A stretch of DNA of 64,000 nucleotides, taken from contig JAGOBF010000002.1 of assembly GCA_017983515.1 (NCBI GenBank), positions 124,001-188,000 on the forward strand, written 5' to 3'. Origin of the DNA: Promineifilum sp. Its GTDB lineage: Bacteria > Chloroflexota > Anaerolineae > Promineifilales > Promineifilaceae. Both the position numbers and the translations under genes were made by a program. Below, in pieces: positions 19,298 to 28,865 of this stretch. Under the pieces are notes generated by a model. It saw only the letters and a list, made by a program, of their open reading frames with translations. It was not told where the DNA came from and did not search any database. How positions within the stretch are numbered: position 1 is the stretch's first letter; the number at the start of each line of letters is the position of its first letter.

Positions 19298-20511
19298 CGC
19301 AGTGGCTGCTCGCCCATCGCCGCCAGGACGGTATCCAGATCTTTGTCTCCCCGGCCGCTCAAATTGACAAGCAGAATTTGGTCCGATCGCATGGTGGGCG
19401 CACGCTTCAAAGCTTCCGCCACGGCGTGGGCCGACTCCAGGGCGGGGATGATCCCCTCCGTTCGCGATAATTCGTGGAAGGCAGCCAGCGCTTCCTGATC
19501 GGTAGCATAGGTATAGAAGGCGCGTTCCTGATCGCGCAGCCAGGCGTGCTCCGGCCCTACGCTGGGATAGTCCAGCCCGGCGCTGATGCTGTGGGTTTCC
19601 CTGATCTGGCCGTCGGCCGTCTGCATCACGTAACTTTTTGTGCCGTGAAGTACGCCGATCCGGGCCACGTCGGGGTCGGCAAAACGCGCGGCATGGCGAC
19701 CTCCGTCGATTCCCTCGCCGCCCGCCTCGACGCCGATTAGCTCCACACTTTCATCGTTCCGAAAAGCGTGGAAGATACCCATAGCATTACTGCCGCCGCC
19801 GACGCAGGCCACTACCGTGTCTGGCAATCGGCCGCATTGCGCCAGCATTTGCTCGCGCGCTTCGCGGCCGATGACGCTCTGGAAGTCGCGCACCATGGCC
19901 GGGTAGGGATGTGGCCCCAGGACGGAGCCGAGCAGGTAATGGGTCGTGGTCACGTTGGTCACCCAGTCGCGAATGGCTTGATTAATCGCGTCTTTCAGCG
20001 TGCGACTGCCGGAGCTTACCGGCCTCACCTCGGCGCCCAATAGGCGCATGCGCTGGACATTAGGCTGTTGGCGGGCGATATCGACTTCGCCCATATAAAT
20101 GATGCCTTCCAGACCGAGCAGGGCGCACACGGTGGCCGTGGCGACGCCGTGCTGTCCCGCGCCGGTCTCGGCCACCACACGTTGCTTGCCCATGCGCCGG
20201 ACGAGCAGGGCCTGACCCAGGGCATTATTGATCTTGTGTGCGCCGGTGTGGTTGAGGTCCTCGCGTTTGAAGTAGATTTGTGCGCCACCGAGCTTTTCCG
20301 ACAGACGGCGGGCATGAGTGAGGGGCGAGGGGCGGCCGACGTAGCTGCGCAGCAGGCCTTCAAATTCGGCCATGAAGGTTGGGTCCCGGCGCGCGTCCTC
20401 GTAAGCGGCGGCAAGCTCTTCAACGGCGGGCATCAACGTTTCGGGTACGAACTGCCCGCCAAACGGGCCAAATTTACCTTCTGCATCAGGGAGTGAAGTT
20501 GTTGCGTCCAT
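19294..20511 (-). CDS. trpB: Tryptophan synthase beta chain
   Basis: TrpB condenses indole with serine to give tryptophan, using PLP. The 405-residue protein has [18 protein letters not shown] at the N-terminus, the PLP lysine K93 in [26 protein letters not shown] and the phosphate-binding VGGGSNAMG. It is the standard TrpB1 type that normally pairs with TrpA, but no trpA or other trp gene is present in the window. A TATAGT 6 nt before the ATG suggests a leaderless mRNA. It is divergent from trmFO and convergent with the YprB-like gene. Confidence 0.96.
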   Translation of the reverse strand: MDATTSLPDAEGKFGPFGGQFVPETLMPAVEELAAAYEDARRDPTFMAEFEGLLRSYVGRPSPLTHARRLSEKLGGAQIYFKREDLNHTGAHKINNALGQALLVRRMGKQRVVAETGAGQHGVATATVCALLGLEGIIYMGEVDIARQQPNVQRMRLLGAEVRPVSSGSRTLKDAINQAIRDWVTNVTTTHYLLGSVLGPHPYPAMVRDFQSVIGREAREQMLAQCGRLPDTVVACVGGGSNAMGIFHAFRNDESVELIGVEAGGEGIDGGRHAARFADPDVARIGVLHGTKSYVMQTADGQIRETHSISAGLDYPSVGPEHAWLRDQERAFYTYATDQEALAAFHELSRTEGIIPALESAHAVAEALKRAPTMRSDQILLVNLSGRGDKDLDTVLAAMGEQPLR

Positions 20512-20517
20512 GAGTTA

Positions 20518-20523
20518 ACTATA
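20518..20523 (-). promoter_or_regulatory. -10 element of trpB (leaderless)
   Basis: TATAGT on the minus strand is separated from the ATG at 20511 by 6 nt. There is no ribosome site and no clear -35. Another TATAAT farther upstream could give a short leader instead. Confidence 0.45.
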
Positions 20524-20633
20524 CTGAAATTTGCGGATTTGCCGGATTATAACAATTTTGGCTGTTTAGCAGTGAGCGATCCGGCAAGCCAAGTATAAGC
20601 GAGATGCGTTTAACCGGCTGGAGCTTCTACCTG

Positions 20634-20642
20634 TGATAGAAT
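20634..20642 (+). promoter_or_regulatory. Extended -10 element of trmFO (leaderless)
   Basis: TGATAGAAT is an extended -10 (TGn followed by TAGAAT) that ends 7 nt before the ATG at 20650. The lack of a -35 is typical of extended -10 promoters. No ribosome site is present. Confidence 0.5.
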
Positions 20643-20649
20643 AGAGCGT

Positions 20650-22023
20650 ATGGTAAAGGAATTAATCGTTGTGGGGGGCGGGCTGGCGGGTAGCGAGGCT
20701 GCCTGGCAGGCGGCCGAGGCGGGCATCGAAGTGCGCCTGTACGAGATGCGGCCAGACCAAACCACCCCCGCCCATGAGACCGAGTGGCTGGCGGAACTGG
20801 TCTGCAGCAATTCGCTCGGCTCCGACTTGCCGCACAAGGCGCCGGGGTTGCTGAAGGCGGAGTTGCGTGGATTGGGATCACTCATATTAGAATGCGCGAC
20901 GGCGACGGCCGTGCCCGCCGGCTCTTCGCTGGCCGTCGATCGCGAGGGGTTTGCCCGTTTGGTGACCGAACGCATCAGCGCTCACCCACGTATCACCCTG
21001 GTGGCCGAAGAGATGCCAGCCATCCCCGACGGGCCCACGATCATCGCCAGCGGCCCGCTCACCTCATCGTCGCTGGCGCAAAGCATCGGCGCACTAACGA
21101 CGCGAGAACACCTCTACTTTTATGACGCCATCTCGCCCATTGTCCAGGCTGAGACGATCGATCTGTCCATCGCCTTCCGGCAATCACGCTATGACAAGGG
21201 CGAACAGGAAGAAGGGGACTACATCAATTGTCCGCTGAACCGTGAGGAGTACGAGGCCTTTGTCGCGGGGCTCCTGGCGGCCGAAACGATCACGCTGAAG
21301 CAATTCGAGCGTGAAGATCCCCACTTCTTTGAGGGCTGTATGCCCATTGAAGCGTTGGCCGCCCGTGGGCACGACGCACTCGCTTTTGGGCCGATGCGGC
21401 CGGTGGGCCTGATCGATCCGCGCACCGGGCGGCGACCTCATGCCGTCGTTCAGCTGCGACAGGACAACCTGATCGGATCGCTGTACAACATTGTCGGCTT
21501 CCAGACAAATCTGAAGTGGGGCGATCAGAAGCGAGTCTTGCGCCTCATCCCCGGCCTGGCCGGGGCGGAGTTTGCGCGCTTCGGCATGATGCATCGCAAT
21601 ACCTATATCAACGCGCCGGCCATGCTCCAGCCCACCATGCAGTACCGCAATCGGGCCGACCTGTTTTTCGCCGGGCAGATCGTCGGCGTCGAAGGCTACG
21701 TGGGTAACGCTGGGACGGGACTGCTGGCCGGCGTCAATGCCGCGCGCTTGCTGCAAGGTGCTCATCCGGTCATCTTGCCGCCGACGACCATGCTGGGAGC
21801 ATTGTGCCACTACGTCACCCACAGCGCCGTCAAGGACTTTCAGCCGATGAAGGCCAACTTTGGCATCTTGCCCAGCCTGCCGCCCCGGCCCGGCAAGGAG
21901 GAACGCGGCCGATATTACGCCGAACGCGCCCTCACGGCCCTGCGTCGTTTTGCGCGTGAACACGGGCTGCGCTACGATCCCGTTGTCGCCGCACCGCCGT
22001 CCGTTTCGTCAGCCCGTGGCTGA
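20650..22023 (+). CDS. trmFO: Methylenetetrahydrofolate-tRNA (uracil-54) methyltransferase TrmFO
   Basis: TrmFO makes 5-methyluridine at position 54 of the tRNA T-loop, using methylene-tetrahydrofolate and FADH2 in place of S-adenosylmethionine. The 457-residue product has the FAD-binding [13 protein letters not shown] at residues 7-19, [20 protein letters not shown], and the C-terminal [20 protein letters not shown] signature of the Gid/TrmFO family. Length is normal. The downstream MuiA-like gene begins 28 nt after the stop and is likely in the same transcript. Confidence 0.97.
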   Translation: MVKELIVVGGGLAGSEAAWQAAEAGIEVRLYEMRPDQTTPAHETEWLAELVCSNSLGSDLPHKAPGLLKAELRGLGSLILECATATAVPAGSSLAVDREGFARLVTERISAHPRITLVAEEMPAIPDGPTIIASGPLTSSSLAQSIGALTTREHLYFYDAISPIVQAETIDLSIAFRQSRYDKGEQEEGDYINCPLNREEYEAFVAGLLAAETITLKQFEREDPHFFEGCMPIEALAARGHDALAFGPMRPVGLIDPRTGRRPHAVVQLRQDNLIGSLYNIVGFQTNLKWGDQKRVLRLIPGLAGAEFARFGMMHRNTYINAPAMLQPTMQYRNRADLFFAGQIVGVEGYVGNAGTGLLAGVNAARLLQGAHPVILPPTTMLGALCHYVTHSAVKDFQPMKANFGILPSLPPRPGKEERGRYYAERALTALRRFAREHGLRYDPVVAAPPSVSSARG

Positions 22024-22051
22024 GAGCGCGGCCGATCAAGCAAAGGAGAAT

Positions 22052-23656
22052 ATGGAAATCCCAGTTGAAACAACAGTCGCCCGTGTCGTCGTCTATCCCG
22101 ACCGCGCGCGGGTTGCCAGCCACGGCCGGTGCGACCTGACAGAGGGGCTGCATCAGATCGTCGTGGGCGAATTGCCGCTGGCCCTGGAGCCTGACTCCGT
22201 GCGGGCGGCCGGGGCGGGTTCGGCCCAGGTTCGGCTGCGCAGCGTCGATGTACAGCGCCGCCACTACGCCGTCGCCCCGTCGGCCGAAGTCGCCGGGTTG
22301 GAACGACAGATCGAGGAGCTGCAACTGTCATTAAGGACATTGACCGATCACCAGGCTGTCAAACAGGCTTCAATCGATCATCTAAACGGGATGCGCGAGG
22401 CGACAAGCGAATATGCCCGCGGTCTGGCCCGCGGGCGCAGCACGATAGAGGATCAGACCCACCTCATCCGTTTCTTCGAGGAAGAGGAGGCCCGCCTGCG
22501 TGCCGACCTGCGTCAGGCGGATGAAGAGCAGCGCGGCCTGAATGACGAACTAATGAAAGTGCAGGCCGAACTGGATCAGATTCGGTCGGCTCGACCACGC
22601 CAGCGCTATGAGGTCCGGCTGGAGGTCGAGGCGCTCTCGGCCGGCGACTTCGTGGTGGAGATCACCTACGTGGTTGGCCGGGCGGGTTGGCGGCCGCTGT
22701 ACGACATGCGGTTACGCGAGACGGGGGCGGATGGTTCAGCCATAGTAGCGATTTCCAGCCTGGCGGAGATCACCCAAAACACTGGGCAAGACTGGACGGC
22801 CGTTCAACTGTCGGTGTCCACAGCTCGCCCGGCTTTGAACCAGCGTGTGCCGGAACTCAAACCGTGGTTCGTCGACGTGCTCCAGCCGCAACCGCGAATG
22901 TACAAGGCCCAGATGGCTGCCAAGAGCGCGCGGATGGATACGATGGAGATGGCCGCGGCCGATGAGGCGCCGGTTATGGCTGCGATGGCCGCTGCGCCCG
23001 TGGCTGCCGAGGTCGAGACGGCCCAGGCCGAGGAAAGCGGCACGGCCGTGACCTTTCGCATAGCCGGCGACGTGGACATTCCCGGCGACGGCACGCCCAA
23101 AAAGACGACTCTCGGTCAGTATGATCTGACGCCGGCGCTTGATTTTCTGGCAGTTCCCCGACACACAGATGCCGTCTATCGCCGGACCAAGCTGACCAAC
23201 ACCACCGGCGCACCCCTGTTGCCGGGGGCGATCAACCTTTACGTGGGCGAGGAGTTCATCGGTCAGAATCGGGTCGTTTACACGCCAAACGGCGGCGAAG
23301 TGGAACTCATCCTCGGTGTCGAAGAACGCATCACGGTCAAGCGGGAGCTGATCCGCCGCGAGGTGGACAAGCGTCTGCTGCGCGATCAGCGCCAGGTGGT
23401 TTACGGTTACGAGATCAAGTTGGAAAATCTGCTGGACTCGGCCGCCAACATTACCGTTCAGGATCAATATCCCGTCTCGCGCCATGACCAGATCAAGGTT
23501 CGCCTCGATCGGGCCGCGCCGGAGCCGGTGGAGCACACGGAGCTGCATATCCTGAAGTGGCAGTTGGCCTTGGCGCCGGGCGAGAAGAAGACGATACAGT
23601 TTGAATACCAGGTTGAACACCCGCGGGCGTTGCCGATTGCCGGGCTGGTCGACTAA
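22052..23656 (+). CDS. MuiA-like protein (DUF4139 family)
   Basis: The 534-residue protein matches the mucoidy-inhibitor MuiA family. The N-terminal domain begins with TTVARVVVYPDRARVA, followed by a coiled coil (about residues 75-190) and a C-terminal beta-rich domain with ITYVVGRAGWRPLYDMRL and an Ala/Met-rich linker (about 290-330). No catalytic site is known; the family name comes from a genetic phenotype in another bacterium. AAGGAG lies 6 nt before the ATG at 22052. The frame is open further upstream, but that part lies inside trmFO. HflX follows 16 nt later. Confidence 0.85.
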   Translation: MEIPVETTVARVVVYPDRARVASHGRCDLTEGLHQIVVGELPLALEPDSVRAAGAGSAQVRLRSVDVQRRHYAVAPSAEVAGLERQIEELQLSLRTLTDHQAVKQASIDHLNGMREATSEYARGLARGRSTIEDQTHLIRFFEEEEARLRADLRQADEEQRGLNDELMKVQAELDQIRSARPRQRYEVRLEVEALSAGDFVVEITYVVGRAGWRPLYDMRLRETGADGSAIVAISSLAEITQNTGQDWTAVQLSVSTARPALNQRVPELKPWFVDVLQPQPRMYKAQMAAKSARMDTMEMAAADEAPVMAAMAAAPVAAEVETAQAEESGTAVTFRIAGDVDIPGDGTPKKTTLGQYDLTPALDFLAVPRHTDAVYRRTKLTNTTGAPLLPGAINLYVGEEFIGQNRVVYTPNGGEVELILGVEERITVKRELIRREVDKRLLRDQRQVVYGYEIKLENLLDSAANITVQDQYPVSRHDQIKVRLDRAAPEPVEHTELHILKWQLALAPGEKKTIQFEYQVEHPRALPIAGLVD

Positions 23657-23672
23657 GTAGGAGGTCACGATT

Positions 23673-24986
23673 ACGTCAAATAATAAAGGATATGATACCG
23701 CGCCGCCGCGAGAGCAGGCGTTCCTCGTGGGGGTGGAACTACGAGACGAACCTTCTCTATTGCCGGTGGAGGATAGTCTCGATGAGCTAACTCGATTGGC
23801 CGATACAGCCGGCATCGATGTCGTCGGTCAGGCGATTCAGCGCATTGACAGGCCCAACAGCGCCACCTACATCGGCTCCGGCAAGGTTGGGGAAGTTAAA
23901 TTGCTCGTAGATGAGCTTCAGGCCGACGTCGTCATCTTCGACGATGAACTTTCTCCGCGTCACCAACGTGAGCTGGAAGAGGCGTTCGGCGAAGACGTTA
24001 AGGTCGTCGATCGCACGGCGCTCATCCTCGACATCTTCGGGCAACATGCGCACACGCGCGAGGGACAGCTTCAGGTCGAGCTGGCGCAATTGGAGTACCG
24101 GTTACCTCGCCTGACCCGCATGTGGACGCATCTGGCCCGCCAGGCCGGCGGCCGCGCGGGTGGGGCCACCGGCGGCGTAGGCCTGCGCGGCCCGGGCGAA
24201 ACCCAGTTGGAGACCGACCGCCGCGAGATCAACCGGCGCATCTCGCAAATCAAGGATGAACTCGAAGCCGTGCGCGCCCACCGCGAGCGCCATCGCTCCA
24301 AGCGCCAGCAAACGGAGCTTCAGGTTGTTGCCATTGTCGGTTACACGAATGCGGGCAAGTCGACGCTCCTGAACAAGATGAGCGGGGCCGATGTGCTGAC
24401 GGCTGACATGCTCTTCGCCACCCTCGATCCAACCACGCGCAAGGTTAACATGCCCGGCGGCCGCGAAGTATTGTTCACCGACACGGTCGGCTTTATCCAG
24501 AAATTGCCGACGCAGATCATCGCCGCGTTTCGCGCCACGCTGGAGGAGATCGGCGATGCTGACATTCTCCTGCACGTCGTCGACGTCACCCATCCCAACG
24601 CGGCCGAGCAAATTGAGGCCGTCGAGGATACGCTGGCCGAGCTGGAGGTGGATCACCTGCCCCTGGTCATCGCCCTTAACAAGGCCGACCGGCTGGTCGA
24701 CCGCGAGGAGACTGTCCGCGATCTCGACTTGGCCTCCCCGGCCGCTTTCGTATCGGCCAGGACCGGCCAGGGGATTGACGAACTTTTAATCCTGATTGAG
24801 GCGGCGATGGTGCAATTGTTGCAACCCATTGAAATCTTGCTGCCCTATGAGCGCGGGGATTTGTTGTCCCTCTTGTACGAGCGGGGCCAGGTGGACGAAG
24901 AAAAGCATACCGGCGACGGCGTCCATCTGTTTGGCCGCATTCCCAAGCGTCTTATCCCCGTATTTGAGGCCTATCGACCTGTATGA
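23673..24986 (+). CDS. hflX: Ribosome-associated GTPase HflX, probable ACG start
   Basis: HflX is a GTPase that splits or rescues stalled 70S ribosomes. The N-terminal domain contains GSGKVGEVKLLVDE, then a coiled coil, GGVGLRGPGETQLETDRR, the G1 loop GYTNAGKSTLLN, G3 DTVGFIQKLP and G4 NKAD. Family members begin close before a (R)AFLVGVEL motif. Here that motif is in frame upstream of the first GTG (23727). The only strong ribosome site, AGGAGG at 23659-23664, stands 8 nt before an in-frame ACG at 23673. I therefore place the start at ACG, giving 437 residues. The first canonical alternative is GTG 23727. The stop overlaps the next gene. Confidence 0.9.
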   Translation, partial: TSNNKGYDTAPPREQAFLVGVELRDEPSLLPVEDSLDELTRLADTAGIDVVGQAIQRIDRPNSATYIGSGKVGEVKLLVDELQADVVIFDDELSPRHQRELEEAFGEDVKVVDRTALILDIFGQHAHTREGQLQVELAQLEYRLPRLTRMWTHLARQAGGRAGGATGGVGLRGPGETQLETDRREINRRISQIKDELEAVRAHRERHRSKRQQTELQVVAIVGYTNAGKSTLLNKMSGADVLTADMLFATLDPTTRKVNMPGGREVLFTDTVGFIQKLPTQIIAAFRATLEEIGDADILLHVVDVTHPNAAEQIEAVEDTLAELEVDHLPLVIALNKADRLVDREETVRDLDLASPAAFVSARTGQGIDELLILIEAAMVQLLQPIEILLPYERGDLLSLLYERGQVDEEKHTGDGVHLFGRIPKRLIPVFEAYRPV

Positions 24987-26155
24987 GACCCATCACCGAG
25001 CTTGCCAAACGGCCGGCCGTCCGCGCCGCTTTGGCCGCTTTCCACGAGCGCCGGGCGGCCATGCTGTCGCAAATCATCGCCATCCAGCAAATCCCCGCGC
25101 CAACTTTCGATGAGGCGCGCCGGGCGGCCTTCATCGAGGAGCGGTTTCGGGCGCTGGGTCTGGTGGACGTGGGCCGCGACGAGCTGAACAACGTCTACGG
25201 CAAGCTGGAAGGCGCTTCGCTCATCCGGCCGCCGGTCGTCGTATCTGCCCACCTCGACACGGTTTTCCCGATAGAGACAAACCTGGCTGTCCGTAATGAC
25301 GGGCAGCTGGTCTACGGGCCGGGAATCGGCGACAACTCGACTGGCGTGGCCGGACTGTTGCAGGTGGCGGAGATGATTCGGGAGCGCGATTTGCCCCATG
25401 AGGCCGATATCTACTTCGTCGCCAACGTCGGCGAAGAAGGATTGGGCGATCTGTGCGGTATGCGCGCCGTCGTTGACAGATTTGGCGGCGAGGCGACCTA
25501 CGTCGTCGTCGAGGGTGGTCTGTTCGGCAAGCTGATCCATCAGGCAGTGGGCGTGCGCCGCTATCATATCGAGGTGACGGCCCCCGGCGGCCATTCCTGG
25601 GGCGGATTCGGCGCGGCCAGCGCCATCCACGTTCTGGGGCATCTCATCGTCGATATCGATGGCCTGAACGTGCCGGCCACACCCAAGACGACTTACAACG
25701 TCGGCATCATCCAGGGGGGAACGTCGATCAACACTATCGCTAACTCGGCTCATCTGTGGCTCGATCTGCGTTCGGAAGGGTCGGCGGCGCTGGAGCAACT
25801 GGTTAAATCGGCCGAGGAAATCGTAAGCCTGCGAAATCGGAAGTATGTGTTGGAGGGTCACGGGGTCGAAATAAAAATGGAGCAGGTCGGCAATCGCCCG
25901 GCCGGCAGTATCGACCGCCGGTCGCCCGTCGTAGCCCTGGCCGACGCGGCTTTGCGCGCCGTGGGCAGCGAAGATGTGCACTATATTGTTAGCAGCACCG
26001 ACGCCAACGTCCCGCTCAGTCGAGGCTATCAGGCAGTGTGCCTGGGTCTCACCCACTCTGGCAACTCCCATCGGCCCGACGAGTTCATCGACACGACGCA
26101 TCTGCCGGCGGGAATGGGCCAATTGCTGTTGGTGGCATTAGCGGCCGCGAGCTAA
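24983..26155 (+). CDS. M20-family metallopeptidase
   Basis: The 390-residue protein has the di-metal site of M20 peptidases: SAHLDTVF (His, Asp), GIGDNSTGVAGLL (bridging Asp), GEEGLGDLCG (catalytic Glu) and a late His in HSGNSHRPDEF. A dimerisation lid domain lies between (GGHSWGGFGAASAIHVLGHL). Such enzymes are aminopeptidases, dipeptidases or acyl-amino-acid hydrolases; the substrate cannot be told from sequence. There is no signal peptide, so it is cytosolic. The ATG overlaps the hflX stop (ATGA at 24983-24986). Confidence 0.9.
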   Translation: MRPITELAKRPAVRAALAAFHERRAAMLSQIIAIQQIPAPTFDEARRAAFIEERFRALGLVDVGRDELNNVYGKLEGASLIRPPVVVSAHLDTVFPIETNLAVRNDGQLVYGPGIGDNSTGVAGLLQVAEMIRERDLPHEADIYFVANVGEEGLGDLCGMRAVVDRFGGEATYVVVEGGLFGKLIHQAVGVRRYHIEVTAPGGHSWGGFGAASAIHVLGHLIVDIDGLNVPATPKTTYNVGIIQGGTSINTIANSAHLWLDLRSEGSAALEQLVKSAEEIVSLRNRKYVLEGHGVEIKMEQVGNRPAGSIDRRSPVVALADAALRAVGSEDVHYIVSSTDANVPLSRGYQAVCLGLTHSGNSHRPDEFIDTTHLPAGMGQLLLVALAAAS

Positions 26156-26250
26156 ATCGCGCCAGCGACAGGGGCCTCAAAAGCGGGCGGGAGCGGATAG
26201 CGGCTGCCACACAAGATCGAATCCAGTTATCAACCGTAAGAGAAATATCC

Positions 26251-27396
26251 ATGGAATTTGAACTGTCTGATGAACAACGCGCCTTGAAGGAGGTCGTCCA
26301 CGATTTTGTCGCCCGCGAAGTGCGCCCGCGCGCGCGCCACACGGATGAAGCGAGCGAATTCAATTGGCCGGCCGTGCGCCTGATGGGGCCACTGGGCCTG
26401 CTTGGCCTGGAAGTGCCGGAGGAGTACGGCGGCGCGGCGCTGGACGCGATCAGCGTCGCTATCGTGATCGAGGAGTTGGGTTGGGGTTGTGGCTCCACAG
26501 CTCTGGCGATTGCCGCGCACAACGGCCTGGGCCTCGGCCCGCTCGTGGCCTACGGTAGCGAGGAGCAGAAGCGGCAATGGCTGCCCCATCTCGTTAGCGG
26601 CAAGGGCAAATTGGCCTGTCTCAGCCTCACCGAGCCGGGCGCGGGATCGGACCTGAAAGACGGCGTGCGGACGCGGGCCGTGCCGGAGGGTGACTCCTGG
26701 ATCATCGACGGCGCCAAGATGTGGATGACCAACGCCTCCATCTCCGACCTGATGGTCGTCCTTTGCCGGACGGGCAGCCAGGGCAGTTACGCCCTGAGCC
26801 ACATTCTGGTGCCGACGGACACGCCCGGCATCGTCATCGGCCCGCCGGAAAAGAAGATGGGGCTGCATGGTTCGCCCACTCATGCAGTGACCTTTGACGA
26901 GGTTCGCGTCCCGCGCGAAAATCTACTGGGGGTTGAGGGGCGCGGGCTTCACCAGACGATGAGCACGCTGGACAGCGGCCGCGTCGGCATCGGCGCGCTG
27001 GCTCTGGGCCTGGCGCAAGCCGCCTACGAAGAGGCCCTGAAATATGCCCAACAGCGCGAAGCCTTCGGGCAGCCCATCGCTAACTTCCAGGCTATCCAGT
27101 GGATGCTGGCCGACGCAGTCACGGAGATCGAGGCCGCGCGCCTGATGGTCCACAAGGCAGCCTGGCTAAAGGGCCAACAGCGACCCTACACGCAGATGGC
27201 CTCGATGGCCAAGCTGTTCGCTACGGAGGTCAGCGAGCGGGTCTGTCGCAACGCCATACAGATTCACGGCGGCTATGGCTACAGCTCGGAGTTCGAGGTC
27301 GAGCGTATGTACCGCGATACGCGCCTCATGACAATCGGCGAAGGGACGAGCGAAATCCAACGACTTGTCATCGCCCGGCATATCCTTCAAGGATAA
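26251..27396 (+). CDS. Acyl-CoA dehydrogenase
   Basis: This flavoprotein oxidises an acyl-CoA to the enoyl-CoA and passes electrons to ETF. The 381-residue product begins MEFELSDEQRALKEVVHDFV, has the FAD/substrate motifs CLSLTEPGAGSDL and WMTNASISD, and ends with QIHGGYGYSSEFEVERMYRD and IGEGTSEIQRLVIARHIL, where the EGT Glu is the usual catalytic base of short-chain members. The exact acyl chain is not predictable. The frame is open back to 26038, but that overlaps the M20 gene, so I choose the ATG at 26251. Electrons may reach menaquinone through the oxidoreductase encoded at 40172-42211. Confidence 0.94.
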   Translation: MEFELSDEQRALKEVVHDFVAREVRPRARHTDEASEFNWPAVRLMGPLGLLGLEVPEEYGGAALDAISVAIVIEELGWGCGSTALAIAAHNGLGLGPLVAYGSEEQKRQWLPHLVSGKGKLACLSLTEPGAGSDLKDGVRTRAVPEGDSWIIDGAKMWMTNASISDLMVVLCRTGSQGSYALSHILVPTDTPGIVIGPPEKKMGLHGSPTHAVTFDEVRVPRENLLGVEGRGLHQTMSTLDSGRVGIGALALGLAQAAYEEALKYAQQREAFGQPIANFQAIQWMLADAVTEIEAARLMVHKAAWLKGQQRPYTQMASMAKLFATEVSERVCRNAIQIHGGYGYSSEFEVERMYRDTRLMTIGEGTSEIQRLVIARHILQG

Positions 27397-27401
27397 TTCG
27401 A

Positions 27402-27439
27402 CGCGGCCGCCGGCCAGATTAATCCGGCCGGCGGCCGCG
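27402..27439. terminator. Perfect 14-bp GC-rich hairpin between convergent genes
   Basis: Two perfect 14-nt arms (27402-27415 and 27426-27439) flank a 10-nt loop between the stop of the acyl-CoA dehydrogenase and the end of the convergent glycosidase-like gene. Only short T runs follow, so termination could rely on the very stable stem in both directions. Confidence 0.65.
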
Positions 27440-27472
27440 TTTAGATGGGCGTAGTCCTGTCCGCTCTATCGA

Positions 27473-28846
27473 CTAGGGCATTGTACGCGGCCGGGGGAAC
27501 GGCGTCGGCAGCGTCAGCGGCTCGACGCCCAACAGGGTCGGCGGCTTGGGACGGAATAGCTCGGCGTCGATGCGGCCGCTTCCCGGATCGATGATGAAGT
27601 AATGACTGCGGGCATAATCGCGCATCGGCAGGATCAGTTGTTGCGCTTTCTGGGCGATGCCACCGAATTGGCCTCCCAGATACCAGACGGCCGCGCCCTT
27701 CACCTGCGGATAGGCCGCGTAGAGCCACGAGGCCCAGGCCATATCTTCCACGGCGGGGATGGGTTGGGGCACGCTATTGTATTCCCAACCCCATTCGGTG
27801 ATCAGGATCGTCGGCCGGGGGATGCCATGCTTGTCGCAGACGTCGAAAAGCGCCTGGAACCGGCCGACCAGATAGGGGTAGATGGCACCGATAAAATCGT
27901 TGGTCAGGCTGTACTCGTGAATGGCGACGGCGACCTCGTCCGGGTGCTCCCCGGCGAAGCGCAGAAAGTCGAGCATGGCCGGATGTTCCCAGTCTTCCGG
28001 CTCCGGCACGCCCGTTGACCAACTGAAAGCGCCGTAGCGATAGCCGTCGGCCAGGGCCAGCTTGGCCGTCTCCAGCGAAAATCGGCCCAAACGTTCGATC
28101 TGTAGTTGGTCGTTGTCGCCAGAGCGGCCCGGCTCGTTCAGCGTTTCCAGCCAGATGTATTCCTTTTCCAGATCGGCCGGCACGTTGTCGCGGTTCAATT
28201 GCCAACTCACGGCTGCGGCCTCTTCCGGAGAAAGCGAGAGATTATAAAAGGGCGCCTCGAAGCGTGGATCGGTCAGGCGAAAAACCAGCGTGTGGGGAAC
28301 GAACCGGCCGGCGGCCTCATTGGCCTTCATGAGGTTCTGTGCTTCAAGAATTGGCCCGGCATCGTCGGTGCTTTTCAGAAAGAATGGAATGCCGGCCGCG
28401 TTGAGGTCATTCATCCACTGGCCCAGTCCGGAGGCACTTCCACCGGGGCCGGTGTGGAAGCCGATTTTGCTGAAGGCGATATCGAGACCCCGAGAGTGGG
28501 CGGACGCGCGCGCAGCCTCGAAATCAATCGGCGGCAGGGCCACCACGACGGTCGGCGGCGGCAGGGGCGCTCCCAGCGTGGGGGGCGACGTGGGGCCGGG
28601 CGTCGGTTCAAGTGAGCTGCCCAGAACGGGCACGATATACGCTGACGGTTCGCCGGACGCCGCTTGCGGCGTGGTAGCAGAGGTTATCAGCTCTTCGGCC
28701 CTTGAAGCGGAAGCCGGCCGTCCGGGCGTGGCCGACGATAAGGCCGCGCACCCGGCAATCGCCAACATAAACGCTAGACCCAGCAGGCCGAGCAATGGGG
28801 ATGAATGCGTCGATTCAGTTGGGGGTTTCAGGTCGTGGCGTGTCAA
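27473..28846 (-). CDS. Membrane-anchored glycoside hydrolase-like protein (copy 1)
   Basis: The 457-residue protein has an N-terminal hydrophobic segment ending in AIAGCAAL, which fits a lipoprotein signal with Cys at about 32, then a Pro/Thr-rich linker. The rest looks like a (beta/alpha)8 clan-A glycosidase: the likely acid/base Glu is in WLETLNEPG (about 235) and the likely nucleophile Glu in ILITEWGWEY (about 350). I cannot place it in a specific GH family. It is a diverged tandem copy of the gene 19 nt upstream, sharing KIGFH, PFFLKSTD, HEYS and IYPYLVGRFQ. Its probable job is hydrolysis of an outer polysaccharide or glycan at the cell surface. Confidence 0.78.
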   Translation of the reverse strand: MTRHDLKPPTESTHSSPLLGLLGLAFMLAIAGCAALSSATPGRPASASRAEELITSATTPQAASGEPSAYIVPVLGSSLEPTPGPTSPPTLGAPLPPPTVVVALPPIDFEAARASAHSRGLDIAFSKIGFHTGPGGSASGLGQWMNDLNAAGIPFFLKSTDDAGPILEAQNLMKANEAAGRFVPHTLVFRLTDPRFEAPFYNLSLSPEEAAAVSWQLNRDNVPADLEKEYIWLETLNEPGRSGDNDQLQIERLGRFSLETAKLALADGYRYGAFSWSTGVPEPEDWEHPAMLDFLRFAGEHPDEVAVAIHEYSLTNDFIGAIYPYLVGRFQALFDVCDKHGIPRPTILITEWGWEYNSVPQPIPAVEDMAWASWLYAAYPQVKGAAVWYLGGQFGGIAQKAQQLILPMRDYARSHYFIIDPGSGRIDAELFRPKPPTLLGVEPLTLPTPFPRPRTMP

Positions 28847-28865
28847 GTTACCTCTCCTGCACTGC

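Noticed and set aside
22736..23815. Minus-strand frame of 359 codons opposite the MuiA-like gene
   Set aside because: The plus-strand gene has a ribosome site and family match; the antisense frame has no recognisable domain.
24971..26122. Long open frame (383 codons) on the minus strand opposite the M20 peptidase gene
   Set aside because: It mirrors a gene with all catalytic motifs, has Ala/Arg/Gln-rich composition typical of antisense frames in GC-rich DNA, and lacks a start context.
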